In this document: positions 44,984 through 57,331 of the stretch, in pieces
How positions within the stretch are numbered: position 1 is the first letter of the stretch
Layout of the letters: each line of letters starts with the position of its first letter
NCBI RefSeq assembly: GCF_009905375.1
Contig: NW_027419805.1
Coordinates: forward strand, 62,001-126,000
Length of the DNA stretch: 64,000 nt
Origin: Apium graveolens
Taxonomy: Eukaryota; Streptophyta; Magnoliopsida; Apiales; Apiaceae
Direction of reading: 5' to 3'
Notes under the pieces: model-generated
Databases searched by the model: none
The model's input: only the letters and a program-made list of their open reading frames with translations
What the model was told of the DNA's origin: nothing
Translations under genes and position numbers: made by a program

Positions 44984-46199
44984 TTATAGAGGGTACGCAA
45001 CACAATTTAACTTATCAAGAATACTTTCAGAGATAAAAGATCTAGTTGCTCCAGAATCCATCAAAACTTTTACTTCTACTGAGTTAATAACAAGCATACT
45101 TCCTACCACGTCCACATCTTGCACCGCATCTTTCATTGTCATATTAAAGGTCCTAGCTCTGGGTTGAGCTGGTGGTGCTGGAAGAGACGGCGGTCCAGCA
45201 ATCCTAAGAATATTAGCCTTCTGAACAGGCTCCTTGCAATTCCTGGCCATATGGCCCACTTTACCACACTTGAAACAAGTCAAATCAGGCTTCCTCGCTC
45301 CACTTGGGCATTCTGAAGAGTAATGTCCCTTCTGGTTGCATTTAAAACATGTCACATCCAACTTATTACACCTTCCCGGGTGTCTCTTTCCACAATTCTT
45401 GCATTCTTGAATCTGGGGTCTGTTATCCTTCCCCGTTTGTCCTGCTTTCTGGAAACGGTTCTTCTGAGCTCCGTTACCGGGTTTAAACTTCTGAAATTTT
45501 TGGTTCTGACCTCCACCATTTTTGCCAAACTTCCCTCTAAACTTTGAACTTCCTTGCTCTTGCTCTGCGCTTTCAAATTTCCTCTTTCTTCCTTCATTTT
45601 CTCTCATTGCAGCTTCACGCTCACCTTCCACTATCATTGCCTTTTGAACTAAGGCAGCATAATTCTTGATCTCTAACAATGCTACTTGACTCCTAATCCA
45701 CGGCTTAAGTCCCTATTGGAACCTCTTAGCCTTCTTTGCTTCTGTATTCCGCTACTGACATATCCTCTTGTCTAAGGTCCAGAAATTTCATTTCCAACTG
45801 ATCTTGCATATAGCTCGGCAAATACTTCTCCAGAAACATTTCAGTGAACTTCTCCCATGTTAAGTCCTTACCTTCCAACAACGCCTTTGAAGACTCCCAC
45901 CAGAAACTTGCTTCATCTTTAAGGTAATAACTTGCATACTGGGCTTTCTTGTCGTCCTTAACTTCTGCTAACTCAAAAGCTTTTTCCATTTCTCTCAACC
46001 ATGACTGTGCTTTAATCGGGTCTGGCAAACCTAAGAACTCTGGGGGATGAACAGATTGAAAGTGTTTGAAATTTCCAACTTTAGGGGCCACAGGTTGTTG
46101 CAAAAGCTTAGCAAGTCTGCTCATCATGGTGGTTTCTAGGTTTACTTCTGGGTCTTGGGTGGGAATTTCTTCTTCTTGGTGATCTGGTGAGTTGGCCAT
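44984..46199 (-). pseudogene. gag: F internal 1 gag and protease
   Basis: ATG at 46199-46197 (MANSPDHQEEEIPTQD). Retrotransposon gag domain: FKHFQSVHPPEFLGLPDP, WLREMEKAF, YYLKDEASFWWES, FLEKYLPSYMQ. A 50-base deletion at 45749 (present in internal 2 as 55552-55601) shifts the frame. A TAG at 45715-45713 follows, shared with internal 2. Then 45679-44984 carries three zinc knuckles (CKNCGKRHPGRC, CFKCNQKGHYSSEC, CFKCGKVGHMARNC) and the protease site MDSGATRSFI. TAA at 44986-44984 separates it from RT, again shared. Confidence 0.9.
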
Positions 46200-46740
46200 T
46201 TCTTACAAACCTGATTGAGCAATTATTTAGCAATATGATGGCATGGCATATATAACAACAGTTTCTATAAAATCTCTTTTGTGGGTTTTTAAGTTTTACC
46301 CAATTTTGCACATGCAATCCTATTACTACATAATTCTCATATCAGTGTTGTTTTATCATGGCACAAAATAGGGTTTTACGATCTTTAAACATGGTTATAC
46401 GAAAACATGGTTGTATAGAAACATGATATTTAGAACAGTTTATGAGATATTTCGGGTGCACAATGGAAACAAGACAATGGATTTATTTAAACAAGGGTAC
46501 ATAAAGATAAGTATGGCTATCACAAGTTCTAAAATAAGGTACAATAATATAGCAGGGTTAAACAGAGGAAAAACTGGAAAATATCCCCCTATCTACCCCT
46601 AACTTCTAACAACTACTGCTACGATATAGTTCTGAAATACAACAAGATAAATGAAAAAGGGATCCCGGCATCTGACCAAGTATCCCAAAGCCTACTGGCG
46701 CTGAAAAACAACAATCTACGGGCTCAACCAACCTTCCCGT
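46200..46740 (-). other. Spacer between pre-gag frame and gag, internal 1
   Basis: No supported gene. Small frames on either strand here are not explained by any family. Nearly the same sequence is at 56052-56592. Confidence 0.6.
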
Positions 46741-47235
46741 CTAATCATTCAGAATCTCTTTCAACACAACCAACATCCAGCGAATGATCTTATGCAGCCT
46801 CCGGGCCTCAGCATCAGCATCACTAGTGGATGGTCCCTCATCCAGTCTCCTCATGGCAACCTGCTCCACCATCTTCACCTGAACTCGCCACTCATCATCC
46901 ATAACTGAAGCACTCTGCCTAGACTCTCGGGCTAGCCTATCCACCAAAGCTCTCAACTCAGAAATGCGGGAGTAAACAAAGTCTCGATCCTGGGCTTACT
47001 TGCCACCAACACTGACAGGTACAGTCTTAGGCATCTCAGACTCTGGCTCAGGGGCAGGAGTCTCTGAACCTGGCCTCATGGGTGAAATCTGCATAGGGAT
47101 CTCACTACTCTCAGAAGGGTCCTCCTCTGGGTCTGAACTAACATACACAGGCTCCTCTGAAGAGGGTGGAATGGGGTCCACTGGGGTACCGGTCAAACTA
47201 ATCTCTGAGTCTGAGTCACTACCACTACTAGGATC
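46741..47235 (-). pseudogene. F internal 1 pre-gag frame (candidate exon 2)
   Basis: The frame opens after an acceptor-like TTTTCTCTCAG (ends at 47236) with DPSSGSDSDSEISL, an acidic Ser/Pro/Glu-rich stretch, then a charged helix (RLARESRQSASVMDDEW) and ends RWMLVVLKEILND with TAG at 46743-46741. There is no in-frame ATG before about 47100, so an upstream start is needed. The phase fits exon 1 in LTR2 (47828-47748) with a 512-base intron that would remove the primer site. A TAA after SVGGK (46998-46996) breaks this copy; internal 2 is intact there but broken elsewhere. Function unknown. Confidence 0.5.
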
Positions 47236-47460
47236 CTGAGAGAAAACACAAAATAGCAACCAAGAAATAATGTTAGGGTTAAATAAAGCTTCCAGCTAAC
47301 TCACGCCCTAACTCTAGTTTCCACTGCACTAATAAACACTTTCCTTAGACTATACCTAATAGTCTAACTCAACTCTATATGAGTCGAACTCTCTCGCGAT
47401 ATAAATATACCCAAAATACCCCCTTTTATTATTCCTAACTTGTCTCAGGGACTAGATCTT

Positions 47461-47476
47461 GTAGCTCTGATACCAA
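47461..47476 (-). other. Primer-binding site of internal 1
   Basis: The complement reads TTGGTATCAGAGCTAC, initiator-Met type, two bases from LTR2. The matching site for internal 2 is at 57314-57329. Confidence 0.9.
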
Positions 47477-47558
47477 CTTGTGACGCCCTCAATCTCGGGG
47501 TTAGGAAATGAGGACCCACACACCTTAATTCTAATAATTAAATATGTATAAACCCCGA

Positions 47559-47828
47559 TCAAATACTAACAGGATCAAATAGGATAAAGTATGAGACAAG
47601 ATTACAACTACCAATCATAAAATATAACTTACAACCCCAAAATATTATTAGATAGACAATATCGATTCCAGCTGGGAACTGACAGATAACCCATTGTATC
47701 TTTACAGATTTCCTTCTAGGCGCGTGCTCACTCAAAAATACCACTACCTGCTCTAGCAACCGGAAGCCCTCAACACGATAGGGACCACCAGGTACGCTCT
47801 TACGAGCAGTGCGCCTAAGCCTGGCCAT
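47559..47828 (-). CDS. LTR-encoded small ORF, copy 2 (candidate exon 1)
   Basis: Same 89-codon frame as at 38041, start MARLRRTARKSV. The acceptor-like CAG/TTAA is at 47843-47837. The donor-like CAG/GTAGTG (exon end 47748) is in phase with the pre-gag frame at 47235. This copy lies in the 5' LTR of internal 1, so it is the one able to splice to it. Confidence 0.45.
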   Translation of the reverse strand: MARLRRTARKSVPGGPYRVEGFRLLEQVVVFLSEHAPRRKSVKIQWVICQFPAGIDIVYLIIFWGCKLYFMIGSCNLVSYFILFDPVSI

Positions 47829-50435
47829 CTTTTTGCTTAACTGCCATGGTTAGATTAAGACAAAATATATGAGTATAAAACTCAGCAAGTAACTATAAAG
47901 CAGTTCTACGATATCAAATTCACAATATACTTTACTAAACTCAGGGCATTCTACTATTTGTTCTATGTGGCAGATTTCCAGCTTTAGGGTCGAGGATATG
48001 TTATGAAAGATAATGTGGGGCTTTCAAAGAACAAGGCTCAATGCAGAACGAAAGCCGACATTCATCACAAATCATTAAAGGATCAGAATAGATCTTTCAG
48101 AAGGAGGAAAGCAACAGTATTTCAATTATATGGAATCAAATTTTATGATCAACAAATTAGAATCAGGGTTCTCGAGCTTTAAGCTTCACATCAACACAAT
48201 CAACTCTTTTCAAAACAATATAAACCATTTTCATTCTCAAGAATCAATTTATTGAACAAAAAGTTTCAGTTCCCTTTTAATTAATCAATTAGAACCCTTG
48301 ATTGGATCACTTTTATCTTTCCATTTCATTATAATACGGGTGATCAGCCCGTACCGACCTCCATTCGGTCTTTAAGGTACCAATCGGCATAATTTCAGCC
48401 TTAAGTTGGACTAGCCCCGCTAGCCTCTTACCATGACTGGACTAATCCCACTAGCCTCTTACGTCCCAATCCAATCCATCAGGAATTCGTTTGGAAAACC
48501 TTGAGTTGGAAAAAAAACAAATAGGTTTTCTAAAATCTATTTTATCATTACCAAGAATATGAAATCATTCAGACTCTTTCGAGTCGAAACTCATTCTTAA
48601 GTCAGATTTTAAGAAAACAGAGTTCAGGGAGTGATTCAAAGATAAGCAAGGAACAATTCCTAAGGATTCTGTAACAAGGATAACAAGGTACTTAAGTTAG
48701 AAGGATCAACATCTGTTTAGGGATCAATAGGGTGATTAGGAAATAAGATATCATTAAATAGGGTTCGCAAGGATAATTATAGGGTTCAATATAATTTATG
48801 GCTTAATAAATAACTTGAACAGAAAGGACAGGCTACCAAAGGGTTGAATCAGTAAGCTTATCAATAACAGTTTATCAAGATCAAACACAGGGTATCTCAA
48901 GTCATTCACAGGGGTTCATTAAGTAACAATCCCATACTCTACATGGTATGAACAATAACCTCTCTATAACCATTTTCACAAGTAATGAGAGTTACTTGCC
49001 TGAATTTGCTTTCCTGAAGGTTGAACTACTGCCACCTAGTATACCCTTTCCTTTCCTAGCTTGAATGCCCTCACGCTCCGAATCTACAATAAAAACCAAA
49101 ATCTTAATCAGTTCTCAACTCTCGTTCCCGGAACAATCACTCAATACGATAACTCGATTATATTCTTGACCCGAGTATACGAATATAGCTTATACACATA
49201 AGCACATAGCACATCACACGACATATAACTTTACTCTTAACCTTTTACACCTTTATAGACTCGATCACCGTCTTATAAACATCCTTATCTTATTCGAAGT
49301 CAAATTATACTTTATATTAGTACACATAGCTCTTTTTACTAGAAATTCTTATACGAATAAACAAGCGGCAAAACTTGCAGTATCGATCCTAAAGTCATCT
49401 TTAAACCGACACGACAACCATAGACAATACAAATAAATCTTCTCATTTCTTTATACTTTAATTCGAACCAAGTATAGCCAATTAAGCAAAATCTCACATA
49501 CAATCCGTAATTAATCTCTATGATCAAAACAAGCATCTAAATTAGAATTGACCCTTTTTTAACAATTCCTCTTTTAAATCAACATGCAATCTCATTACTT
49601 TATAGTTAAACCTTAATTATACCAAAATCAAGTCACAAAATCAATTCTCCTTTTTATTAGCACAAGGTCGAACCAAAACCTTCACCATGCATTCCCAAAT
49701 TTTGCATCCAATCAAATATACAAGTCCAATTATCATAGAATCATTATTATCAATTAACATACTTAAATCACAAAAGAACATAACCGTTTTTGGAACATGC
49801 ATGCAAACATTAAGTAATTTTATCATCCAAACTTCACTAATTTCCAAGAATGAACATCAACAAGTCATGATCATTACTAAAAATCATTTTTGATCTTCTA
49901 AAAATCAAGATCCCATTCGGATTTTTCAAAAAAAACAACGCATGAAAATGATTTTCTTAATCCTTAAATCACAAATCATCCTAATATCAACCCATAATCA
50001 ACCCATAATCAAAATCAAATCAACAACTTCTTAAAACCAAGACCATTCGGGTTTTCAAAATCAACACATGCAATAATCAAAAGAACAAGTTTGATGTAGT
50101 AGAGTTCAGTGGTTACATCATTACTCACCACCGGTTCACCGGAGTTCATCACCGGTGGCGGTGGCCTCACGGTGGTGCCCTCATTCGAGGGTATCCTACC
50201 ATAAAACCTCCGATTATTTCTAAAATTACAAAAACAAACACATACAAGACATGATCACCACAAGTTCACTTCATCTTGATCTTATAAAGCAACAATTCGG
50301 CATAGCCGAACCTACATACACAGCAAGTATCAAACTATGCATGCAATAGGATTAAAGCTCATATATGGAACAAGAATGAATTTCCAAGGAAGAATCCATA
50401 AAAATCAAGTGTAGAAGAGTGATATACCGAGTGGA

Positions 50436-50442
<7 letters not shown>

Positions 50443-50521
<79 letters not shown>
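50443..50521. repeat. GA microsatellite in LTR2
   Basis: About 40 GA units, against about 6 at the matching place in LTR1 (40708-40722). It lies in the leader roughly 90-170 bases downstream of the TATA box (about 50612-50622). Confidence 0.95.
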
Positions 50522-50526
<5 letters not shown>

Positions 50527-51030
50527 AGGGCCTCGAGAGTAAGAGAGATGAGAGAAAAAGAGAGAATGAGAGTGTGGTCGGGTGGAAAAGAGAGGAAGGA
50601 GGAGGAAAGGAGTTTATATAAGCTTAGAGGGCAGGGGCATTTTAATAATTAACTAATTCCCTCCTTTATTTGATTAACCCTTTTCTTTTTACTTAATTTA
50701 GATAAAAATCAAATATAAAATATATCTTTCTCAAAAAGTCAAAAGTTATTGCAATTAACAATTTTAATACGTAAATCTCGAAATTAGCTTTTCAACCATT
50801 ATTCATAATAGATTTTTGAGTGAACGGTTGATTTTATATGATTTTCGCAAGTTTGTGCTAATAATAACATTTTTCCACTTAAAAATTAATTTAAAATGCA
50901 ATGTCTACCAAATAAATCCATTTATTATTTTTAGAAAGTCCCTAGGACTATTATGAAGATAACAAAACAAATTCCATGTTTTTATCTTACTCAGATAATT
51001 TTATAAAAATGCGTGAAGGTTAAATAAACA

Positions 51031-51094
51031 TATACGATCACATACCGACTCAGGTCTGATCATATACGATCACATAACGACTCAGGTCTGATCA
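51031..51094. repeat. Tandem 32-bp repeat in LTR2
   Basis: Two copies, the partner of 41229-41292. Confidence 0.8.
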
Positions 51095-51542
51095 TAGAAT
51101 TTATCCTTCTTTAATTCTTTACCCCTTTTTACGCGTATCGGGTCACGTTCAGCCTGACGGCCCGACGCTCAGCGTTTCGATTACGCTTCTCATTATCACT
51201 ATCGACCGACACGTCACTTAGGATGAAATACTTTATTTAAACATTCATTTCACTCAATCACACACAATTCCCATTTTATATTCTTTATATCCTTATTAGG
51301 ACGGGTTCCGTTCTACCTGACGGCCCGATACCACAGCTTAACTCCTAAGCTGACTCTTTAAATTGGAACATTTTTACTTACGCTCCTATATTCTAATATA
51401 CAGCAAAGATAATTAATCAACACTTAATCACATAATTATAATCACATCACATAAAATATACTTTATTAACTTAATTACGTCGAAAAATTCTCAGTCGTCA
51501 CAATCTACCCTCCTTAAAAGGATTCTGTCCCTAGAATCTAGT

Positions 51543-54500
51543 CTAAACAAATAGATGGGGATACTTTTCTTTCATTTCGCTTTCTAATTCCCAAGTCGAT
51601 TCTTTAACTAGTGGATTTCTCCACAATACTCTAACTAGAGGTACAATTTTATTCCTGAGTGTCCTCTCTTTTCGGTCCAAAATTCGAACTGGTTGTTCCA
51701 CATAAGACAAATCTCGTTGGATTTCCACTGGTTCCAACTCAATCACATGGCTCGTATCAGCATTATACTTCTTCAAAAGAGATACATGAAATACATTGTG
51801 CAGATGTTGCATTTGCGGGGGAGCGCCAACTCATATGCCACCTTCCTAACTCGTCGCAATACTTCAAATGGTCCAATATACCTAGGACTCAACTTCCCTT
51901 TCTTTCCGAATCGGGTTAAACCCTTCCAAGGAGATATCTTTAATAAGACTTTGTCATTAGATTCGAATTGCACATCTTTACGTTCTTGATTTGCGTACTT
52001 TGCTTGTCAATTTTGAGCTGCAATTAATCTCTTTCGGATTATTTCTACCTTTTCCTTCATTTGTTGAACTAGCTCTGGGCCAATTAATTTGCGCTCACCA
52101 ACTTCGTCCCAATATGTATGGGACCTACACTTTCTTCCATACAACGCTTCATAAGGCGGCATGCCAATACTCGCGTGATAACTGTTGCTGTAGGAAAACT
52201 CAATTAACGGCAAATGATCGTCCCAATTTCCTTTGAAATCTATTGCGCAGTTTCGCAACATATCTTCAATCTTCTAAATTGTCCTTTCACTTTGTCCGTC
52301 TGTCTGCGGATGATATGCCGTACTCATTTTCAACTTAGTTCCCAAATGATCATGGAATTGTCGCCAAAATCTCGAGTTAAACCTTGGATCTCTATCAGAT
52401 ACGATAGATACAGGGACTCCGTGACGTATCACAATTTCATCCAAATACAATTTGACCAACTTTTCCAAACGAAAATCTTTCATTTATTGGCAAGAAATGT
52501 GCTGACTTCGTCAACCGATCGATTACCACCCAAATCGCATCATGATTAGACTTGGTCTTAGGCAATCCTACCACGAAATACATCGATATATGCTCCCATT
52601 TCCATTCAGGTATATCCAGTGGCTGAAGCAATCCGCTCGGCCTTTGATGTTTCGCTTTGACTCTTTGGCACGTGTAACATTTACTTATCCATTCTGCAAT
52701 TTCTTTCTTCATGTTTGGCCACCAATAACTTTCTTTTAAATACTGGTACATTTTCGTACTTCTAGGGTGTATTGAAAATCTCGAGTTATGTGCTTCTTAC
52801 AAAATCTCATGTTTTAGTTCCACGACATTAGGTATCCAAATACGTGAGTTAACACGGTATATTCCTTTCCCATCCTTTTGAGCTTTAATTTCTTCTCCTG
52901 TCAACTTATCTTTTTCGCGATTCATCACTTGCTCTTGACAGCATCGAATCTTTTCCAAAATTTTGGGTTGAAATGACATCGCTTATATAGCTTCACCTCC
53001 AAATTCTGGAGTCTGCACCTCTATGTCCATCTTTTCAAAATTCTTGATCAATTCTTCTGATGACGTTAACATATTTAACCTTTCCTTGCGATTTAAAGCG
53101 TCTGCTACCATATTTGTCTTTCCCGGATGATAGTTTATCGCACAATCATAATCTTTGATTAATTCTAACCACTTTCTTTGTCTCATATTCAATTCCTTTT
53201 GAGTGAAGATATATTTTAAACTCTTATGATCTGTGTAAATCTCTCACTTTTCCCCGTACAAATAATGCCTCCAAATCTTAAGGGCAAACACAATTGCTGC
53301 CAATTCCAAATCATGCGTTGGATACTTCTGCTCGTGCGGCTTAAGTTGCCTTGACGCGTATGCTATTATCTTTCCATGTTGCATTAACACACATCCAAGT
53401 CCTTTATATGAAGCATCACTAAATATCACAAATTCCCATTTTTTATCTGGTAACACTAACACTGGGGTAGTTACCAACCTCTTCTTTAACTCTTGAAAAC
53501 TTTCCTCGCACTTTTCTGTCCATACAAATTTCTCGTTCTTTCTTGTCAACTTCGTTAATGGGACAGCAATCTTAGAAAAATCTTGCACAAACCTCCTGTA
53601 ATATTCGGCTAATCCCAGAAAACTTCTTACTTCCGTAGGAGTCTTGGGTCTTTCCCAATTCATTTCAGCTTCTATCTTGGCTGGGTCTACTTTGATTCCT
53701 TCTTTATTAACTACATGACCAAGAAATTGCACTTCCTTTAACCAAAATTCACACTTTGAAAACTTAGCGTACAGCTTTTTTTTCCTCAGAATTTCCAAGG
53801 AAATCCTCAAATGCTCCTTATGATTTTCTTCCGTCTTGGAGTAAATCAGTATATCGTCGATAAACACAATAACGAACTTATCCAAATATTGCTTGAACAC
53901 TCTGTTCATAAGATCCATAAATGCGGATGGCACATTTTTCAATCCAAACGCCATTACCAAAAACTCATAGTGCCCATATCTCGTTCGGAACGCTGTCTTG
54001 GGTATATCTTCCGCTTTAATTTTTAATTGATGATACCCAGATCTTAAATCAATCTTGGAGAAACACGAAGCTCCTTTTAACTGGTCAAACAAGTCATCGA
54101 TCCGCGGTAGAGGGTACTTATTCTTCATCATCAACTTATTTAATTCGGGATAATCAATGCACAACCTCATACTTCCATCTTTTTTCTTTACAAACAACAC
54201 CGATGCGCCCCACGGGGATACACTCAGTCGGATTACTCCTTTATCCAACAATTCTTGCAACTGAGCTGCCAATTCCTTCATTTCAACTGGCGCCATATGA
54301 TAGGGAGCTTTCGATACTGGTTCCGTTCCAGGAGCCAAGTCAACCGTAAACTCGATCTCTCTGTCTGGAGGTAGTCCAGGCAATTCATCAGGAAATACAT
54401 CCGGAAAATCTCTTACTATCGGAATATCCTCGATCCTTACGGATTCTTTCTCCACATCCATGACATGAGCCAAATAAACTTCGCATCCTTGTCGTATTAA

Positions 54501-54785
54501 TCTTCTCGCCTCAATAGCCGTTAGGAATTTCTTCTCTTGCCTCTTTCCTTTAAATATCACCTCTTCACCATCCTTGGTTCTTAACTTCACCTTTTTACTT
54601 TTACATTCTATTTGCGCTTCATGGTTTGACAACCAATCCATTCCTAGTATAACCTCAAATTCTCCTAACTTAAAGGGGATTAAGTCAGCAGAAAAGTGTC
54701 GACCTTCTATAGTCACATCACAATCGGGACAAACTTTGCTAGCAATAACTTTCTCTTGATTTGCTACCTCTATAATCAAATTAGG
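51543..54785 (-). pseudogene. pol: F internal 2 pol: RT, RNase H, integrase, chromodomain
   Basis: Same domains as internal 1. RT and the start of RNase H are open in 53244-54779 (FIDDILIYS at about 53850). Stops: 53246-53244 (Cys to TGA in GEKCEIY), 52985, 52799, 52276, 52009; a one-base insertion near 52468 and a shift near 51800. Integrase has Tyr at the first catalytic position (codon 52580-52578), as in internal 1; SDRDPRF and GQSERT are kept. The chromodomain frame (51812-51543) is open here: PVRILDRKERTLRNK to KYPHLFV. Confidence 0.9.
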
Positions 54786-56051
54786 TTATAGAGGGTACGC
54801 AACATAATTTAACTTATCAAGAATACTTTCAGAGATAAAAGATCTAGTTGCTCCAGAATCCATCAAAACTTTTACTTCTACTGAGTTAATAACAAGCATA
54901 CTTCCTAACACGTCCACATCTTGCACCGCATCTTTCATTGTCATATTAAAGGTCCTAGCTCTGGGTTGAGCTGGTGGTGCTGGAAGACACGGCGGTCCAG
55001 CAATCCTAAGAATATTAGCCTTCTGAACAGGCTCCTTGCAATTCCTGGCCATATGGCCCACTTTACCACACTTGAAACAAGTCAAATCAGGCTTCCTCGC
55101 TCCACTTGGGCATTCTGAAGAGTAATGTCCCTTCTGGTTGCATTTAAAACATGTCACATCCAACTTATTACACCTTCCCGGGTGTCTCTTTCCACAATTC
55201 TTGCATTCTTGAATCTGGGGTCTGTTATCCTTCCCCGTTTGTCCTGCTTTCTGGAAACGGTTCTTCTGAGCTCCGTTACCGGGTTTAAACTTCTGAAATT
55301 TTTGGTTCTGACCTCCACCATTTTTGCCAAACTTCCCTCTAAACTTTGAACTTCCTTGCTCTTGCTCTGCGCTTTCAAATTTCCTCTTTCTTCCTTCATT
55401 TTCTCTCCTTGCAGCTTCACGCTCACCTTCCACTATCATTGCCTTTCGAACCAAGGCAGCATAATTCTTGATCTCTAACAATGCTACTTGACTCCTAATC
55501 CACGGCTTAAGTCCCTATTGGAACCTCTTAGCCTTCTTTGCTTCTGTATTCACATACTCAGGTACGAATCTAGACAACTCCGAGAATTTCAATTCATATT
55601 CCGCTACTGACATATCCTCTTGTCTAAGGTCCAGAAATTTCATTTCCAACTGATCTTGCATATAGCGCGGCAAATACTTCTTCAGAAACATTTCAGTGAA
55701 CTTCTCCCATGTTAAGTCCTTACCTTCCAACAACGCCTTTGAAGACTCCCACCAGAAACTTGCTTCATCTTTAAGGTAATAACTTGCATACTGGGCTTTC
55801 TTGTCGTCCTTAACTTCTGCTAACTCAAAAGCTTTTTCCATTTCTCTCAACCATGACTGTGCTTTAATCGGGTCTGGCAAACCTAAGAACTCTGGGGGAT
55901 CAACAGATTGAAAGTGTTTGAAATTTCCAACTTTAGGGGCCACAGGTTGTTGCAAAAGCTTAGCAAGTCTACTCATCATGGTGGTTTCTGGGTTTACTTC
56001 TGGGTCTTGGGTGGGAATTTCTTCTTCTTGGTGATCTGGTGAGTTGGCCAT
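54786..56051 (-). pseudogene. gag: F internal 2 gag and protease
   Basis: ATG at 56051. The gag domain is complete, including the 50 bases lost in internal 1 (FSELSRFVPEYVNTEAKKAK). TAG at 55517-55515 and TAA at 54788-54786 are identical in place to those of internal 1. Three zinc knuckles and the protease site MDSGATRSFI lie between. Apart from those two stops the gag-protease frame is open and in phase with RT. Confidence 0.9.
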
Positions 56052-56592
56052 TTTTTACAAACTTGATTGAGCAATTATTTAGCAATATGATGGCATGGCA
56101 TATATAACAACAGTTTCTATAAAATCTCTTTTGTGGGTTTTTAAGTTTTACCCAATTTTGCACATGCAATCCTATTACTACATAATTCTCATATCAGTGT
56201 TGTTTTATCATGGCACAAAATAGGGTTTTACGATCTTTAAACATGGTTATACGAAAACATGGTTGTATAGAAACATGATATTTAGAACAGTTTATGAGAT
56301 ATTTCGGGTGCACAATGGAAACAAGACAATGGATTTATTTAAACAAGGGTACATAAAGATAAGTATGGCTATCACAAGTCCTAAAATAAGGTACAATAAT
56401 ATAGCAGGGTTAAACAGAGGAAAAACTGGAAAATATCCCCCTATCTACCCTTAACTTCTAACAGCTACTGCTACAACATAGTTCTGAAATACAACAAGAT
56501 AAATGAAAAAGGGATCCCGGCATCTGACCAAGTATCCCAAAGCCTACTGGCGCTGAAAAACAACAATCTACGGGATCAACCAACCGTCCCGT

Positions 56593-57087
56593 CTAATCAT
56601 CCAGAATCTCTTTCAACACAACCAACATCCAGCGAATGATCTTATGCAGCCTCCGGGCCTCAGCATTAGCATCACTAGTGGATGGTCCCTCATCCAATCT
56701 CCTCATGGAAACCTGCTCCACCATCTTCACCCGAACTCGCCACTCATCATCCATAACTGAAGCACTCTGCCTAGACTCTCGGGCTAGCCTATCCACCAAA
56801 GCTCCCAACTCAGAAATGCGGGAGTAAACAAAGTCTCGATCCTGGGCTAACTTGCCACCAACACTGACAGGTACAGTCTTAGGCATCTTAGACTCTGGCT
56901 CAGGGGCAGGGATCTCTGAACCTGGCCTCAAGGGTGAAATCTACATAGGGATCTCACTACTCTCAGAAGGGTCCTCCTCTGGGTCTGAACTAACATACAC
57001 GGGCTCCTCTGAAGAGGGTGGAATGGGGTCCACTGGGGTACCGGTCAAACTAATCTCTGAGTCTGAGTCACTACCACTACTAGGATC
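56593..57087 (-). pseudogene. F internal 2 pre-gag frame (candidate exon 2)
   Basis: Counterpart of 47235-46741. It opens after the same TTCTCTCAG acceptor. A TAG replaces Gln after SSEIPM (about 56944-56942), where internal 1 is open, while the TAA of internal 1 is Leu here. The two copies therefore point to an ancestral frame that was open throughout. C-terminus RWMLVVLKEILDD. The candidate exon 1 is at 57681-57601 (intron of 513 bases). Confidence 0.5.
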
Positions 57088-57331
57088 CTGAGAGAAAACA
57101 CAAAATAGTAACCAAGAAACAATGTTAGGGTTAAATAAAGCTTCCAGCTAACTCACGCCCTAACTCTAGTTTCCACTGCACTAATAAACACTTTCCTTAG
57201 ACTATACCTAATAGTCTAACTCAACTCTATATGAGTCGAACTCTCTCGCGATATACATATACCCAAAATACCCCCTTTTTATTTTTCCTAACTTGTCTCA
57301 GGGACTAGATCTTGTAGCTCTGATACCAACT

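Larger units (their letters stand above)
47479..51502 (-). repeat. LTR2 of F, shared by both units
   Basis: 4024 bp, TGTGACG to CGTCACA. It is the 5' LTR of internal 1 and the 3' LTR of internal 2. Relative to LTR1 it lacks about 56 bases (39774-39829 of LTR1) and has a much longer GA run. Confidence 0.9.

Noticed and set aside
50419..50652. A 77-codon frame of alternating Arg-Glu
   Set aside because: It is only the GA microsatellite read through; LTR1 has no equivalent.
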